Origin: Flavobacterium crocinum
GTDB taxonomy: Bacteria; Bacteroidota; Bacteroidia; Flavobacteriales; Flavobacteriaceae
Direction of reading: 5' to 3'
Length of the DNA stretch: 64,000 nucleotides
NCBI RefSeq assembly: GCF_003122385.1
Contig: NZ_CP029255.1
Coordinates: 5,270,001-5,334,000, forward strand
A program made the translations under genes and the position numbers. Below, piece after piece: positions 42,801 through 49,781 of the stretch (position 1 is the stretch's first letter; each line of letters starts with the position of its first letter). A model generated the notes under the pieces. The model saw only the letters and a program-made list of their open reading frames with translations. It was not told the DNA's origin and searched no databases.

Positions 42801-43856
42801 AATAGTTGCAGTTGAGTTTGTACTCCATTCAACTGTTTCACCCGCATACAAAGGTATATTCCCTTGTAAAATTGTTGAAGTTATAGTATTATCACAAAAA
42901 GATTGTGAAGTATTTGTTCCTCCGGCAGTTGTAACATCTTGTGTTGCAGCCGGTACATTTATTGTCACTGTGTCAGAACCAACCGCACATGGTCCCTGAA
43001 CTAACCATCTAAAGACATAAGATCCCTGAGTTAAATTCGAAACTGTTGCATTTGGAGTATTAGCATTTGTAATTGTTGGTACAGTAGGACCTGATACAAA
43101 CGACCAGGTTCCTTGTTGCGTTCCTGTTCCGTTTCCTCCTATTGACGCATTTAAGCTCGTAGACTGTGTAGCTGTATAACATTCTGATAAATTTTGATCA
43201 GGACCAGCATTGGCAACAACTTCTCCTCCATAGTTGGTTACAGTTATAGTAGAAGATGATGAACAAGTAGAAGAACTAATTCTCCAGGTTAACTGCGTAC
43301 TACCGGCAGCACTTGGAGACATTGTTATCATTGAGTTTGGAGAATTTGGACTACTTATGGTTACACCTGCATTATCTGCACCACTTTTCACCCATTGTCC
43401 TGTTTCTCCAGGATTCAAAGGAGCATTTGCAGACAGTGCATAAGTACCAGGACAGCCTTGGATATTATTTCCTGCTTTGGCAATAGTAATCGGATTTACG
43501 ACGATACTAACATCCTGATAAGTTCTTCCTATCGCGCAAACGCCCGATAAACGAAAGGTATAAGTATTTCCTCCAACGGCACCTAAAACATTTGTTACGG
43601 CACTATTTGGATTTTGAATCACCACTGAAGGACCTGCTATCTGAGTCCACGTATGACTTACAATATTACCTCCCGCTACACCATTTAAAACAAGTGGCGT
43701 ATTCGCACAAATTGTACTATTGATACCGGCATTTACAGAACAATCCTGTGAGTAAGCGCTTTCATCAAAAAAAAGAACAGCAAACAGTGCTAAAAAACAA
43801 GAAAGTACAGTATTAAAATTGGATTTTTTGTGTTTAGACGAGTAGTTTTTTCCCAT
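30813..43856 (-). CDS. Giant T9SS-secreted adhesin with PKD-like, DUF11 and tandem Ig-like repeats
   Basis: 4347 residues, a single uninterrupted gene of 13 kb. The signal peptide ends near residue 36 (SAYSQ). Residues about 37-1378 are PKD/Ig-like repeats with AGPDQ and W-x-x-x-SGP motifs. Residues about 1379-2650 are ten DUF11 repeats, each opening like DLSLTK and containing VVTDxLPSGY. Residues about 2657-3100 are four tandem Ig-like repeats (ATNDISNGN type). Residues about 3100-4249 are nine more DUF11 repeats. The last 98 residues are a type B (CHU_C) sorting domain: EGFTPNGDGINDVFEI to the final TGWVYLKK. Such proteins are exported by type IX secretion and act as surface filaments for adhesion or gliding. 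PorP/SprF and OmpA partners follow in the same operon. The repeats are similar but not identical. Confidence 0.92.
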   Translation of the reverse strand: MGKNYSSKHKKSNFNTVLSCFLALFAVLFFDESAYSQDCSVNAGINSTICANTPLVLNGVAGGNIVSHTWTQIAGPSVVIQNPNSAVTNVLGAVGGNTYTFRLSGVCAIGRTYQDVSIVVNPITIAKAGNNIQGCPGTYALSANAPLNPGETGQWVKSGADNAGVTISSPNSPNSMITMSPSAAGSTQLTWRISSSTCSSSSTITVTNYGGEVVANAGPDQNLSECYTATQSTSLNASIGGNGTGTQQGTWSFVSGPTVPTITNANTPNATVSNLTQGSYVFRWLVQGPCAVGSDTVTINVPAATQDVTTAGGTNTSQSFCDNTITSTILQGNIPLYAGETVEWSTNSTATIVSPDKPTTQITGLDFSTNQSYTFIYKIKGNSAVNPNCETQSTFTVNYVNSATSLTLNNGVNTVVLPVNNTSGSVLMSYSGGNANQAIFVNGPAPATGGFNGNNFTFSGLSLPGTYTFRVRRYTSGSFATGCSEAFADLNVVVSRSPEPSNAGTTVALLCGITTTQLSGNNPALMATSGLSGYWSQVSGPNTAIFDNINNYNPTVSGLAIGVYVFRWNITGGTNAVDTFSETSITVSGPPSADAGTTPVTVCAGSYFLKAGALVDGQTGQWTQVGGPSTASIVNPASPQTYVNGMAPGSSYTFRWTVTSAAIDCAPASSDVVINTTSTFSPSPAEAGADRCLPSGTTAATLSATAPAVGTGTWTQASGPSIVTFNDPNSPNTNVTGLVDGIYTFEWTTSADPACSDFSDRTTLTIAATPTSVAGANQDICTDSSGNSVTMNANNLTTGLTGTWVQVSGNSFWTVSDIHDPKAVFSNLAPGNYVFKWVVNRGTCDSASSEVSFKVSLPPTVAVVTNSPLSVCTTTANLTGNTITAGVGTWSVVSGPNNPTFANVNNGTTTVSGLTTGTYVLRWSSVNGPACATSTDDLTLNVYAPADAGPDQILCDASEIILQGTKGSTGTWTLDSGSATTTITPISSSTARATILPGNTYTFRYSIASSGSCAATSDTMTVTNSALPTTPDAGVDQDICLSAGNSIALSGNSITSGSGIWSKVSGPAGGAIASPTLSTTNVTGLTEGVYIFKWTASNGTCNNLSDVVRINAYSPPSPADAGADQSACQLATQLDAVAPTRGIGTWTLTTDPSNGGIVIDSPNNPKSTLSIANPYLLPVGTYTFTWTVRNGSVCAVSTDTVNITFTGAPPTPANAGPDQNLCNSTTAVMNANPVNPGTGTWTQVSGPTTAIFSNRFSAQSTVSALTNGTYEFKWSSSNGGGCNLEDTMLVTINPAIAAVNAGPDQTLGEYATVTMAATNPAPNTGTWSFVSGPNTPVIIDVNSPTTQIAGTIPGKYVFKYTVSNGSCAVDSDTVEITLIGQTDLSLTKTADVISPRVGDIVTFTVAVTNNGNRDATGIAVRDNLPAGFTLITGSVSNQGNYNAGGNAINWSGLSVLNGATLNLTYKARVNAATGATNEYTNTAQITASDQVDPDSIPNNNIPTEDDQASLTLTPTPSVDLAITKQINNATPDVGTNVQFTIQVVNNGPSNATNVVATDNLPAGYTWISDSSAGSYNRVTGAWTIGNLANGARATLTITARVNATGSYVNTATVTSTETDTNTANNTSSVSSTPRAIADLSLTKVVSAGPYNVGSNVTFTITVRNAGPSAATSVSVLDYLPSGYTYVSHTGTTYSSTSGSWNIGTINSGGQAILTVTARINATGDYRNVAEIVHSNVFDPDSTPGNNNPTEDDQQQVVITPVQLADLEVIKTVDVTAPKVGDNVKFRIALRNVGPSDATGVIVNDLLPTGYTFVSYTSTNGAYNATNGNWTISGSVANGKTEYLDITAKVNPITGTANEFRNTASVTASNQTDPVPANNTSTVTTVPTALINLSLTKSVNNISPLAESNVVFTVRVSNAGPSNATGVQVRDLLPNGYTYVSSTVSNGTYANGTGLWTIGTIANGASAVLNVTATVNATGNYTNVAEVISANETDVNSTPNNNVLTEDDQDEITISRGPLVDLSLVKTVNNNTPNVNDIVTFRITVNNAGPSDATGVVVTDKLPSGYLFVSAAPSAGSYNNTPGSWTVGTLANGATATLDIQARVLPTGNYNNVAEVTGANEVDSNSTPGNNDATENDQSEVIVTPVQIADLSVNKIVDVTAPKVGDNVVFTIAVSNAGPSNATGVVIRDLLPSGYEFVNAVPTAGMYNRTTGDWTVSRPIIANTTETIQITAKVLKNGSYVNNAEVIASDQQDPDSTPNDGTGDDFSTVTTTPSALVNLAVVKRINNATPDVGSTVVFTIDVVNNGPSDATSVVVNDRLPTGYAFVSDDATGNYDNVSGNWIIGNLASGIKRTLNITATVNPTGNYLNTATATSTETDGNPADNTSEVSSTPRAISDLSLLKTVATASPNVGENAVFTIVVTNNGPSNATGIVVTDQLPSGYSFVSATPSVGTFDSNSGGWSVGNLANSASATLSITARVLATGNYNNVAEVTGADQFDPNSIPGNNNPLENDQSTVVVTPVNVSDLVTVKTVSAVTVAGISASRPNEGDTIRYSIVVTNNGGPTSATGVSLTDILPAGLTYESHTVTAGTYNYASGVWTIGNLAVNGTVTLEITAKVNAGTKGLTIINRTTAAKGDQTDPTTAGDDLEETIVVSLPPIATNDISNGNTTNQPSTPLNILTNDRLGDGTLATPANTIVDLNPSTPGVETTIIVPGEGTWNYDPATGLIVFTPEAGFTSDPTPLVYKLTETQTGLSDTATITVTYVAQAPIAYNDLSSGNPVNTAVTVNPLANNGSGIDADPDGTIDPSTVRLLSPSGATAIVTDSKGITSFDVPNEGKWSVNPVTGAITFTPLPTFHKDPTPIQYNVKDNDGNVSNNATVTIDYVPVAANDRNTTPGTPGLPVTLNVSGNDTAGDTVNVSTVVLNASSVFGGIQVSPQEVSVAGVGNWIADALGNVTFTPEAGYTIDPPVISYTIRDNQGNSSNTATITIDYAPITSPDLSIGNPINTPVVVDVTANDTTGDLVDPTTVSLVNPGNGTNIVQDPTGDITSITIPGEGRWNVDLVTGRVTFTPNPGFITDPTPINYTIKDHEGNLSNNSLITIRVIPQADLVVTKTDNKEKYVPGTNSVYTITVKNNGPSTATNVVVLDDITDPILEAATTWTAVGTGGTILSNTNGTGDINAGNATISSINVGETVTYTVTIAVPSNYTGQIVNTASATSAVQDPNVNNNSQTDIDTVNALAEIELTKAIATAAPHRIGDNVEFLITAVNNGPSDATGINIVDKLPSGYTLVSATPSSGTYNASNGLWNLGGLTNTSNATLTVIARINATGNYTNVAEVTKVDQLDPNGVIHGNNTPNEIDQSDVTVVPVKIVDLVTTKTVDKSNPNQGDIVQYTITVVNNGPSTATGVNLTDNLPAGLAYVSHVATGGTINTYAGGLWNIGNINIGSSATLLINARVTAAGTVSQTPIVNTVTPAAGNESDPTTAGDDLTEPIIVTSSDLVTEKTVSKSNPSEGETITYSIRVTNNGPSDATGVRLTDILPIGVTYVSNNQGADYNYGSGIWTIGNLANGVTKVLDINVVINSGSAGKTIVNTTTAAKGDQSDPTTAGDDLTETIIVQNGADVVLKKVVNNSTPNIGETVTYTVTVTNKGTTLVTNLVVKDDLPAGLTFVSATPGKGVWTTPNWTVGTLQPGEEGSIEIKALVGLDQGGNVLTNTVSNTQDQFDTNRTPDDPTETITVTNLDLAVVKTVNNATPNEGEVIRYTIRVTNNGASDATNVSLVDKLPVGVTYVSDVVSAGNYNNGSGLWTIGNLVNGAVATLTIDARVNTGTYGTTITNTTSAVKADQADSNPANNIGTVAIVPTAYIDLSLSKEIVGNVTNPAVGDVITFEVRVMNDGPTKATGVEVVDLIPSGYKFITYSSTIGTYSPSTGLWKVGFVEPGNTAVLLVDVRVLDNGNYMNCAEITKANEPDIDSTPGNGNDSEDDYACAAAAPNQSVDLAVVKTILKNTMNPKVNSEISFEIQLTNNGDIDATGVVLSDMLPSGYTFVNYSSTRGVYDYVTGDWKVGKILNGETEILIVDVIVNESGDYQNCASIKAMHQTDINPANNLSCITAAPIALIDLELTKEADILKPIAETNVEFTITLSNKGPSRGTGVVVKDLLPSGFKFLSASTTIGTYDAVTGIWNVGNIDINGVETLKVTAYVLPAGDFTNIAEVIAANEVDIDSTPGNNKLQEDDQDAVTLEPTVPLNIPEGFTPNGDGINDVFEIEHLQVLYPNFSMEIVNRYGNLVYKYKHNGDKFTTPLWWDGHSTGRLNVSGETLPAGTYFYTIHFNNNERKPQTGWVYLKK

Positions 43857-44572
43857 AAATTAATCTTAAAATAATATTCCTCTATAAAAGTTTCCTTTTA
43901 AATTTTCTTTATTTAAATTCTTAAAAAATTCACTTTGCAACAGATATTGACAAGTAAACCAAATTAAGGTCATCGGAAGCTCTGTTTACTTCCCCGACCT
44001 GCTATATATTAAAGTTTATTATTATTCGAACTTATAAATGTCCAACTTGTATTTCGGGACAAAAAAATCACCATTTCAAACTGAGGTGAAAAAATAATAT
44101 GCGTTTTTTCATATCGAATGAGAAGAATGTAAAAAAGAAATATTCCTTCTCAAATAGTCATTTCACTACATTAGCCCGCATAAATTCCGGGCGAAATTAA
44201 TTAATCAATGCACTGAAATTTTCAAAAAGGCTTGCCAGATTACGTAAAATAAAAAGTATTAAGCAATGCAAAAATCAATAACTAACTCATCAGCAATCAA
44301 TTATAAAAAACAATCGATTTAACGCTTTTCAACAGAAAATAAGAAGAGGATTACAGAGATAATTTTAAGAATTGAGAATGTAATCTTTTTTGAAAAAAAA
44401 ACATGTTATTTTTCGCTCATTGTTAACATCATTTTTTTTCAAAAAAGCGAGTAAACCGACTAAAAAGAGGTATCATTTGATACGAAATAATGGAGTATTC
44501 CAGAACAAATTATTACGTTAGAAGAGAAAAATTGCAATTAGTTTTTCTCTTCTAAAGCAATCTAAAAACAAA
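43857..44572. other. Intergenic region upstream of the adhesin gene
   Basis: About 715 bp, AT-rich, with no credible gene. It contains the adhesin promoter, which I could not place with confidence, and a stem-loop at 44521-44552 (GAAGAGAAAA...TTTTTCTCTTC). The space is large for this genome and could hold long leader or regulator sites. Confidence 0.55.
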
Positions 44573-44610
44573 AAAACATCAATCTGAAAAATCAAAATTG
44601 ATGTTTTTTT
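44573..44610 (-). terminator. Terminator of the TPR/AraC regulator gene
   Basis: AAAAACATCAAT pairs with ATTGATGTTTTT around a 13-nt loop, with an A-rich left side that becomes a T-run on the minus strand. It lies 20 bp after the stop at 44630. Confidence 0.85.
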
Positions 44611-44629
44611 ATTCTGTGTATTTTCTAAA

Positions 44630-46189
44630 CTATTCCCCCTGCTCTTTTTTTTCTTTATCACGTTCCTCCTGGAGATCAGTAATAAAAGTTAAGGGAGATA
44701 CCCCGGTAACCTTTTTAAAAGTAGTTGTAAATCTGCTATGAGAAGAAAAACCACAGAGATCTGCAAGAAAACTAATTTTATACTTTAAAAAATTACTGTC
44801 GTTTCTTAAACGATCTGTAATATAATGTATTCGTAATTCATTTATGTATCCTGCAAAATCAATGGATTTGTTTTTGTTTATGACATATGATATATAACGC
44901 TGATTTATAGATAGTTTTACCGCAACATAATTTAACGAAATATCTTTATTGAGATAAAAGTGAGATTCTTCAAGCTTGTGTATTTTCTCTAAAATAGCAT
45001 TTTCTGTAGCCTCGGACATATATTCTTTAGAAGCTTCCTGCTTAGGCTTTTCATCTTCTTCAATGTATACGACCTCTGTCTTATCACTAGATAATTTTGA
45101 CGTATAATACTTCTTTCTTCTAAATACATATACCACCAACGCAATTAAGACCACAAAAACAAAACAGCAAACAGCAATAATAATCCTACTCTGTTGATAT
45201 TTAGACTGATTCTGTTCTTGCTCCTCTCTTAGCGTTTTAATTAACTCATCTGTATTACTTTTACGACTATCTTCCTCATCTTTTTTCAACTTCAGATTCA
45301 ATTCATTATACTCGATGTACTTTTTATAGTCAGTCTTTTTATAAAATTGCATTAACGAAGTGTACAATTCCTGCTTTAATGTAAAAAAATCTGAGGCCAT
45401 TGCAATCTCTTCCGCTTTCTGATAATAAAGTAGTGCTTTTTTATCATCACCAACACTTGCATATACATTTCCAAAGCCATTAAATATAAAACCTTTTAAC
45501 GGACTCTTTGAAGATTCCGATTCTGAGAGTTCTTTCTCCGCTTTTTGAAAATAAATCAATGCCGAATCAATCTTTTGCAAGGAAAGGTAATTTTTTCCAA
45601 TAAGCTCATCATTAACAGCTATGTGGAATTTTTTATCTATAGTGGAATCAGCCAACTCAAATTTTTTCTTTCCAACTTTAAGATCTGCGATTGCTTTCGA
45701 AAAATTAGAAGAATACATTTCATAATAAGCAATTTCCTGAGATAACGTCCCCTGAAATTTATACATTTCATTCTTGTTTTCAATCTTTTTACTAACTGCT
45801 ATTGCTTTCTGCAAATAAACTTTACCAAGACTGTAAATTTCGTATTCACGATAAATAGTCGAAAGAAAACCATTTATTCTTGCCTGAAGATTATAATTTT
45901 TATCCAATACTGCCAAACTATCTGCACGTTTTAAAGCTATAACAGCCTCATTTCGCATACCGTTTTGGCGCAGAAGCGTCGCTCTAAGCATAGATGCTTT
46001 TATACGCTCTGTGTTATTTGCTGAAATTTCATAAAGATAAGCGGTATTTCGAAGTGCCTTTTCCGGATTTGAACTTAGAAGTACGGTAGATGTTTCGTTA
46101 AAAACCTTGTCATATTTTGAACTCTGAGAATAACATAAGTCACTAAAAATTAAAAATACAAAAAGAAAAAAAATAGATTTTAGGCGCAT
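44630..46189 (-). CDS. Membrane TPR protein with C-terminal AraC-type DNA-binding domain
   Basis: 519 residues: signal peptide (about 1-22, ending CYSQ), helical TPR-like repeats (about 35-300), a charged helix, one membrane segment (about 337-360, IIIAVCCFVFVVLIALVVYVF), a short linker and an AraC/HTH_18 domain (about 405-505, RYISYVINKNKSIDFAGYIN then FLADLCGFSSHSRFTTTFKK). This is a family seen in many Flavobacteria: the sensor part is outside the cytoplasmic membrane and the DNA-binding part is inside. It lies upstream of the giant adhesin on the same strand with its own terminator between them, so it may regulate that operon, but this is only positional evidence. Confidence 0.88.
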   Translation of the reverse strand: MRLKSIFFLFVFLIFSDLCYSQSSKYDKVFNETSTVLLSSNPEKALRNTAYLYEISANNTERIKASMLRATLLRQNGMRNEAVIALKRADSLAVLDKNYNLQARINGFLSTIYREYEIYSLGKVYLQKAIAVSKKIENKNEMYKFQGTLSQEIAYYEMYSSNFSKAIADLKVGKKKFELADSTIDKKFHIAVNDELIGKNYLSLQKIDSALIYFQKAEKELSESESSKSPLKGFIFNGFGNVYASVGDDKKALLYYQKAEEIAMASDFFTLKQELYTSLMQFYKKTDYKKYIEYNELNLKLKKDEEDSRKSNTDELIKTLREEQEQNQSKYQQSRIIIAVCCFVFVVLIALVVYVFRRKKYYTSKLSSDKTEVVYIEEDEKPKQEASKEYMSEATENAILEKIHKLEESHFYLNKDISLNYVAVKLSINQRYISYVINKNKSIDFAGYINELRIHYITDRLRNDSNFLKYKISFLADLCGFSSHSRFTTTFKKVTGVSPLTFITDLQEERDKEKKEQGE

Positions 46190-46860
46190 AAAAATATAAG
46201 AAAAGCAAGCTTTACAGCATATTGCTGTTTGCTTGTGTAATCAATTAATGAGTTTAAAAATTCTTTTTAGACAAAAAACTAAATACTAAAACAGTTTAGC
46301 TCTTTCATCTTCATTTTAATAGTAGATTAAAGACTTGGGGATCCTTATAATAATTTAAAATGTTCTTGATTAAACTTAGAATGATAACTAAAAAATACAA
46401 ACCATACCTATATTCTAATACAAAACTCAGTGTAAAAATTACACTTTGCTTTTTGCAAATTTAAAACATCAACTATACATTTGCTACATAAATTCAATTT
46501 AAAATTTCAAAAAAATACATTTCGAAGTTAATAATCATATTTAGTATTTTTTCTTCAAAATTGAGATGATTTATTTTTTTATAACATGGCAAAAAGCAGT
46601 TTTATTTCAATTTTCAACTGTCAATAATCTATGATTTGATCGGGAAAAAATAGTATTTTGTAGGAGTAAGTTGAAATATAAAAGCACTTCGAAAATTAAA
46701 GACTTTGTTATAAATGCTAAAATAAGTTATGCTATGGATCTATTAAAGATTCATGATTTTCTAAAACTTCCGAACGATATCAGCAGGACGAGCATTTTTT
46801 TGAGTTTGTCTCGTTTCCTGCTTCACAATTTGAACAAATATTTTCATTAATTTCAATATT
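46190..46860. other. Intergenic region upstream of the TPR/AraC gene
   Basis: About 670 bp, AT-rich, with no credible gene. A stem-loop at 46206-46235 (CAAGC...GCTTG enclosing ACAGCA-TAT-TGCTGT) lies 16 nt before the start codon at 46189. An imperfect inverted repeat near 46780-46833 may end the RraB-like transcript. Confidence 0.5.
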
Positions 46861-47271
46861 CTATTTAATATAAGATTCAACAACAATTTCCCAAGTATCG
46901 AAACTGCTGTCATGCTTATATCCAATTTCGCACATTTCTGCTACCCATTTACTTAATGATTCATGCATCATTCTGACTTCTGTTGTTCTTCCGGAAATTA
47001 CAAAGGCACTTTTATTATGAGGAGCCACTTTATTTTTTACGATATAACCAATATTTTGCAATTCTATTTGTAATGCTTCTGCTTTTAAAAGAGAATCCGA
47101 GTAAAAAAAGTAATCGATTTTCAGTTCATCTTCTTCTTCAATTTCAGCATCCCTAAGACTCACTAGAGATTCTGTAGCAAGCCTGTAATGCTTAACTAAA
47201 TTTGCATTAAAATCATTTTCAGAAACTAATCTTTTCTCTTTTTTGGGCTTTAGGAAATTTAATATACTCAT
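46861..47271 (-). CDS. RraB-like (ribonuclease E inhibitor family) protein
   Basis: 136 residues. The C-terminal half carries the RraB pattern: IDYFFYSDSLLKAEALQIEL, then GRTTEVRMMHESLSKW, then MCEIGYKHDSSFDTWE. The E. coli RraB protein binds RNase E and alters its substrate choice. Bacteroidota members are common but their partner has not been shown, so the role here is inferred from the fold only. It follows polyphosphate kinase by 224 bp on the same strand. Confidence 0.75.
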   Translation of the reverse strand: MSILNFLKPKKEKRLVSENDFNANLVKHYRLATESLVSLRDAEIEEEDELKIDYFFYSDSLLKAEALQIELQNIGYIVKNKVAPHNKSAFVISGRTTEVRMMHESLSKWVAEMCEIGYKHDSSFDTWEIVVESYIK

Positions 47272-47495
47272 TTGTAAGGCTTATTATTTTGATTACTTTA
47301 ACAAACATATATAAATCGTATATCACATTAAAGCAGATAATAAAAACTTAACATTAAAGCTTTTAGCTGTCCCATAAACTCATTCTACAATGGCTAATTT
47401 TAATGTGTTTTATTTAATGGTTATCTAATTATAAACTTAAAAATTCTTATCCTCCTTTAAGCGTTCTTTAAATAAAGTCCTTTTTGCAAATCAAT

Positions 47496-49517
47496 TTACG
47501 CTAACTTATTGGCATCAGCAAGCCAATTGTAAGTTTCGTCCTGTGCCCTACTTGGAGTTATATGATCTTCTATTTCCACTTCACTACCGCCTTCGCTGTT
47601 TATTGTTCTTTTTTTGGTATTATCTTCTAATTGCAATTGAATAATTTTATTTATTTCTTCAATATGTTTTTCATCGTACACAGGAAAAGCCACTTCTATT
47701 CTTCTGTTTAAATTTCGGCTTAACATATCTGCAGAAGATAAATAGATTTTTTCGTGTCCGTTATTGGCAAATTTATAGATTCTGGAATGCTCTAAAAACA
47801 TATCGACAATGCGATAGATTTTTATGTTTTGTGATACTTTTTTAATTCCCGGTAAAAGCGTACATATTCCGCGGACTATTAACGTAACTTCGACACCAGC
47901 TCTATCGGCTTCAATAAGTTTATCAATAATATCCTTTTCATCCAGTCCGTTTACTTTTAAAAATATAGATGCCGGTTTATCTGCTTTTTTATTTTTTATT
48001 TCTGCATCCATTAGTTCCAGCAATTTTTCCTTCATATTAAAACCGGCAGCTAGGATATGCTTTGGATCTGTGCCTTTTTTCTTGGTTTTTAAAAAGGAAA
48101 ATATCTTTTTTAAATCATTGGTATACGCCGTTTCTGCGGTAAAAAAACCAAAATCTGAATAGATATTTGCTGTACTTTCATTGAAATTTCCTGTTGACAA
48201 ATAGGCATAATTCTTTTTATTGCCGTACTTGTCTTTCATTGTAATCATGGCCGCTTTGGCATGTACTTTTAAATTAGGAAGACTCTGGATGATTTTAATA
48301 CCTGCGTTTTTCATTTCTTTAGACCAGTACAAATTATTATGTTCATCAAAACGCGCTTTTACCTCAACAAAAACGGTTACTTTTTTGCCATTTTTTGCAG
48401 CGCTGATTAAAGCATTTGCAATTAAGGATTGAGAAGATATAAGATATAATGTAATTTTAATTTCCGTAACATTTTTATTTATTGCGGCCTGATTAAAAAA
48501 CTGAAGCACATAATAATAGGATTGATATGGAAAATGAAGCAGTTGGTTTTGTTTTTTTATGACATCAAAAATCGATGTTTTGTTTTCAAAAGGCAGATGG
48601 GGAAGATTTGGATAATTTGCTCCCTGCAATTTTGGTTTTACAGGATTTGGAAATTTGAATAAATCAAAAAAGTTATGATGACTTCCTCCTTTTATCATTT
48701 CACTTTTGTAAAGTTTGAATGCTTTTTTACAGATTGAAAAAGAATCTGCATCCATATTAGAATCGTATAAAAATCTTGTAGCAGTACCTTTTTTACGCTC
48801 TTCGACTTTTGCTTCAATTTTGGCAATTAAATCGCCTGAAGTTTCGTCTTCAATTAAATAATTTTCATCCCGGTTTAATTTTATGGCATTGCACGAAATG
48901 ATTTTATCCGCAGGAAATATCAATGATAAACAATTTCTGATTATCGTATCAATCGAAATAATATACTGTCTGTTTTCTATACTTTCCAGCTGCTTAAAAC
49001 GTTCCAGTTTATCTGAAGGAATATTTAAATAAGCAAAATTATAATTGCCCTTAGTATCTTTTAATTTTACCAAAAAATATAAACTTCTGTTATTTAAAAA
49101 ATAAGTTTTGGGCTGATTTACTGTAATATAAACAACTTGTATATAAGACAGAATAATACTTTTGAAATAATATTCAATCTCTGTTAAGTGTGCTGGCAGC
49201 AATTCCTGATATTCATAATAAATAATATCATTTAGCGCCAATTCAGTCAAAATGGAATAACTCCATATTTTTCCAAATCTGTTTTGTTGTCGGTTTACTT
49301 CTTTTAAAACATCTTCTAAGAGATCACTGTTTTTCTTCGTCTTCTTTTTCTGCAGTTTATTTATTTTGACTCTGAAAAACTCATCCAGATTGGAAGAATG
49401 GATGGCCAAAAATTTGATCCGGTCATATACTGCATTATTTAAGTCTTCGGCTTCATCCAAAATACAGTTGTTGAAAGAAAGCCACGAGATTTCCGAAGGA
49501 ATAAGATGGTTATGCAC
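47496..49517 (-). CDS. ppk1: Polyphosphate kinase 1
   Basis: 673 residues, near the usual 690. The family start (SWLSFNNCILDEAED) and the helical HSSNLDEFFRVKI motif are present. The catalytic histidines align as His419 (KVHAKAAM, the phosphorylated one) and His577 (LEHSRIYKF), with the RNLNRRIEVAFPV segment following. It makes polyphosphate from ATP reversibly. The start codon is GTG at 49515-49517, and no in-frame ATG lies just ahead. No exopolyphosphatase gene is adjacent. The nearby phosphodiester-scavenging locus upstream fits a phosphate-storage theme, but this is only an inference. Confidence 0.95.
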   Translation of the reverse strand: MHNHLIPSEISWLSFNNCILDEAEDLNNAVYDRIKFLAIHSSNLDEFFRVKINKLQKKKTKKNSDLLEDVLKEVNRQQNRFGKIWSYSILTELALNDIIYYEYQELLPAHLTEIEYYFKSIILSYIQVVYITVNQPKTYFLNNRSLYFLVKLKDTKGNYNFAYLNIPSDKLERFKQLESIENRQYIISIDTIIRNCLSLIFPADKIISCNAIKLNRDENYLIEDETSGDLIAKIEAKVEERKKGTATRFLYDSNMDADSFSICKKAFKLYKSEMIKGGSHHNFFDLFKFPNPVKPKLQGANYPNLPHLPFENKTSIFDVIKKQNQLLHFPYQSYYYVLQFFNQAAINKNVTEIKITLYLISSQSLIANALISAAKNGKKVTVFVEVKARFDEHNNLYWSKEMKNAGIKIIQSLPNLKVHAKAAMITMKDKYGNKKNYAYLSTGNFNESTANIYSDFGFFTAETAYTNDLKKIFSFLKTKKKGTDPKHILAAGFNMKEKLLELMDAEIKNKKADKPASIFLKVNGLDEKDIIDKLIEADRAGVEVTLIVRGICTLLPGIKKVSQNIKIYRIVDMFLEHSRIYKFANNGHEKIYLSSADMLSRNLNRRIEVAFPVYDEKHIEEINKIIQLQLEDNTKKRTINSEGGSEVEIEDHITPSRAQDETYNWLADANKLA

Positions 49518-49727
49518 GTTTTAGGTTTTGATGGTTAAAGCTGAATTAACAATACTAACTTCGTAAATTTAAGTCATTAATTTTTCTTCACTGCATCATA
49601 AATTCAAGCAATTAACCAAAAAATAATCTCTTGCTAACATATCATAATATTATCTCATTTATTTATGATGTCATATGCATCAAAGATTATAATTAAAGTT
49701 AAAAAATTGAAAAGTTACAGAAATAAA

Positions 49728-49762
49728 AAACCTCCAAGTCTAAGACTTGAAGGCTGTTTTTA
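49728..49762 (-). terminator. Terminator of the phosphodiesterase/SusCD operon
   Basis: CCTCCAAGTC pairs with GACTTGAAGG (one mismatch) around TAA, with an A-run on its left that gives a T-run on the minus strand. It lies 20 bp past the stop of the 99-residue gene. Confidence 0.8.
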
Positions 49763-49781
49763 TGAAAATTTAAATCAACAC

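Noticed and set aside
31000..43450. Plus-strand frames opposite the adhesin gene
   Set aside because: They mirror the repeat codons of the minus-strand gene and have no start signals or family resemblance.
30813..43856. Adhesin gene as a chance or assembly-made fusion
   Set aside because: One uninterrupted frame with signal peptide and sorting domain at the proper ends, and repeats that differ from each other, argue for a real single gene.
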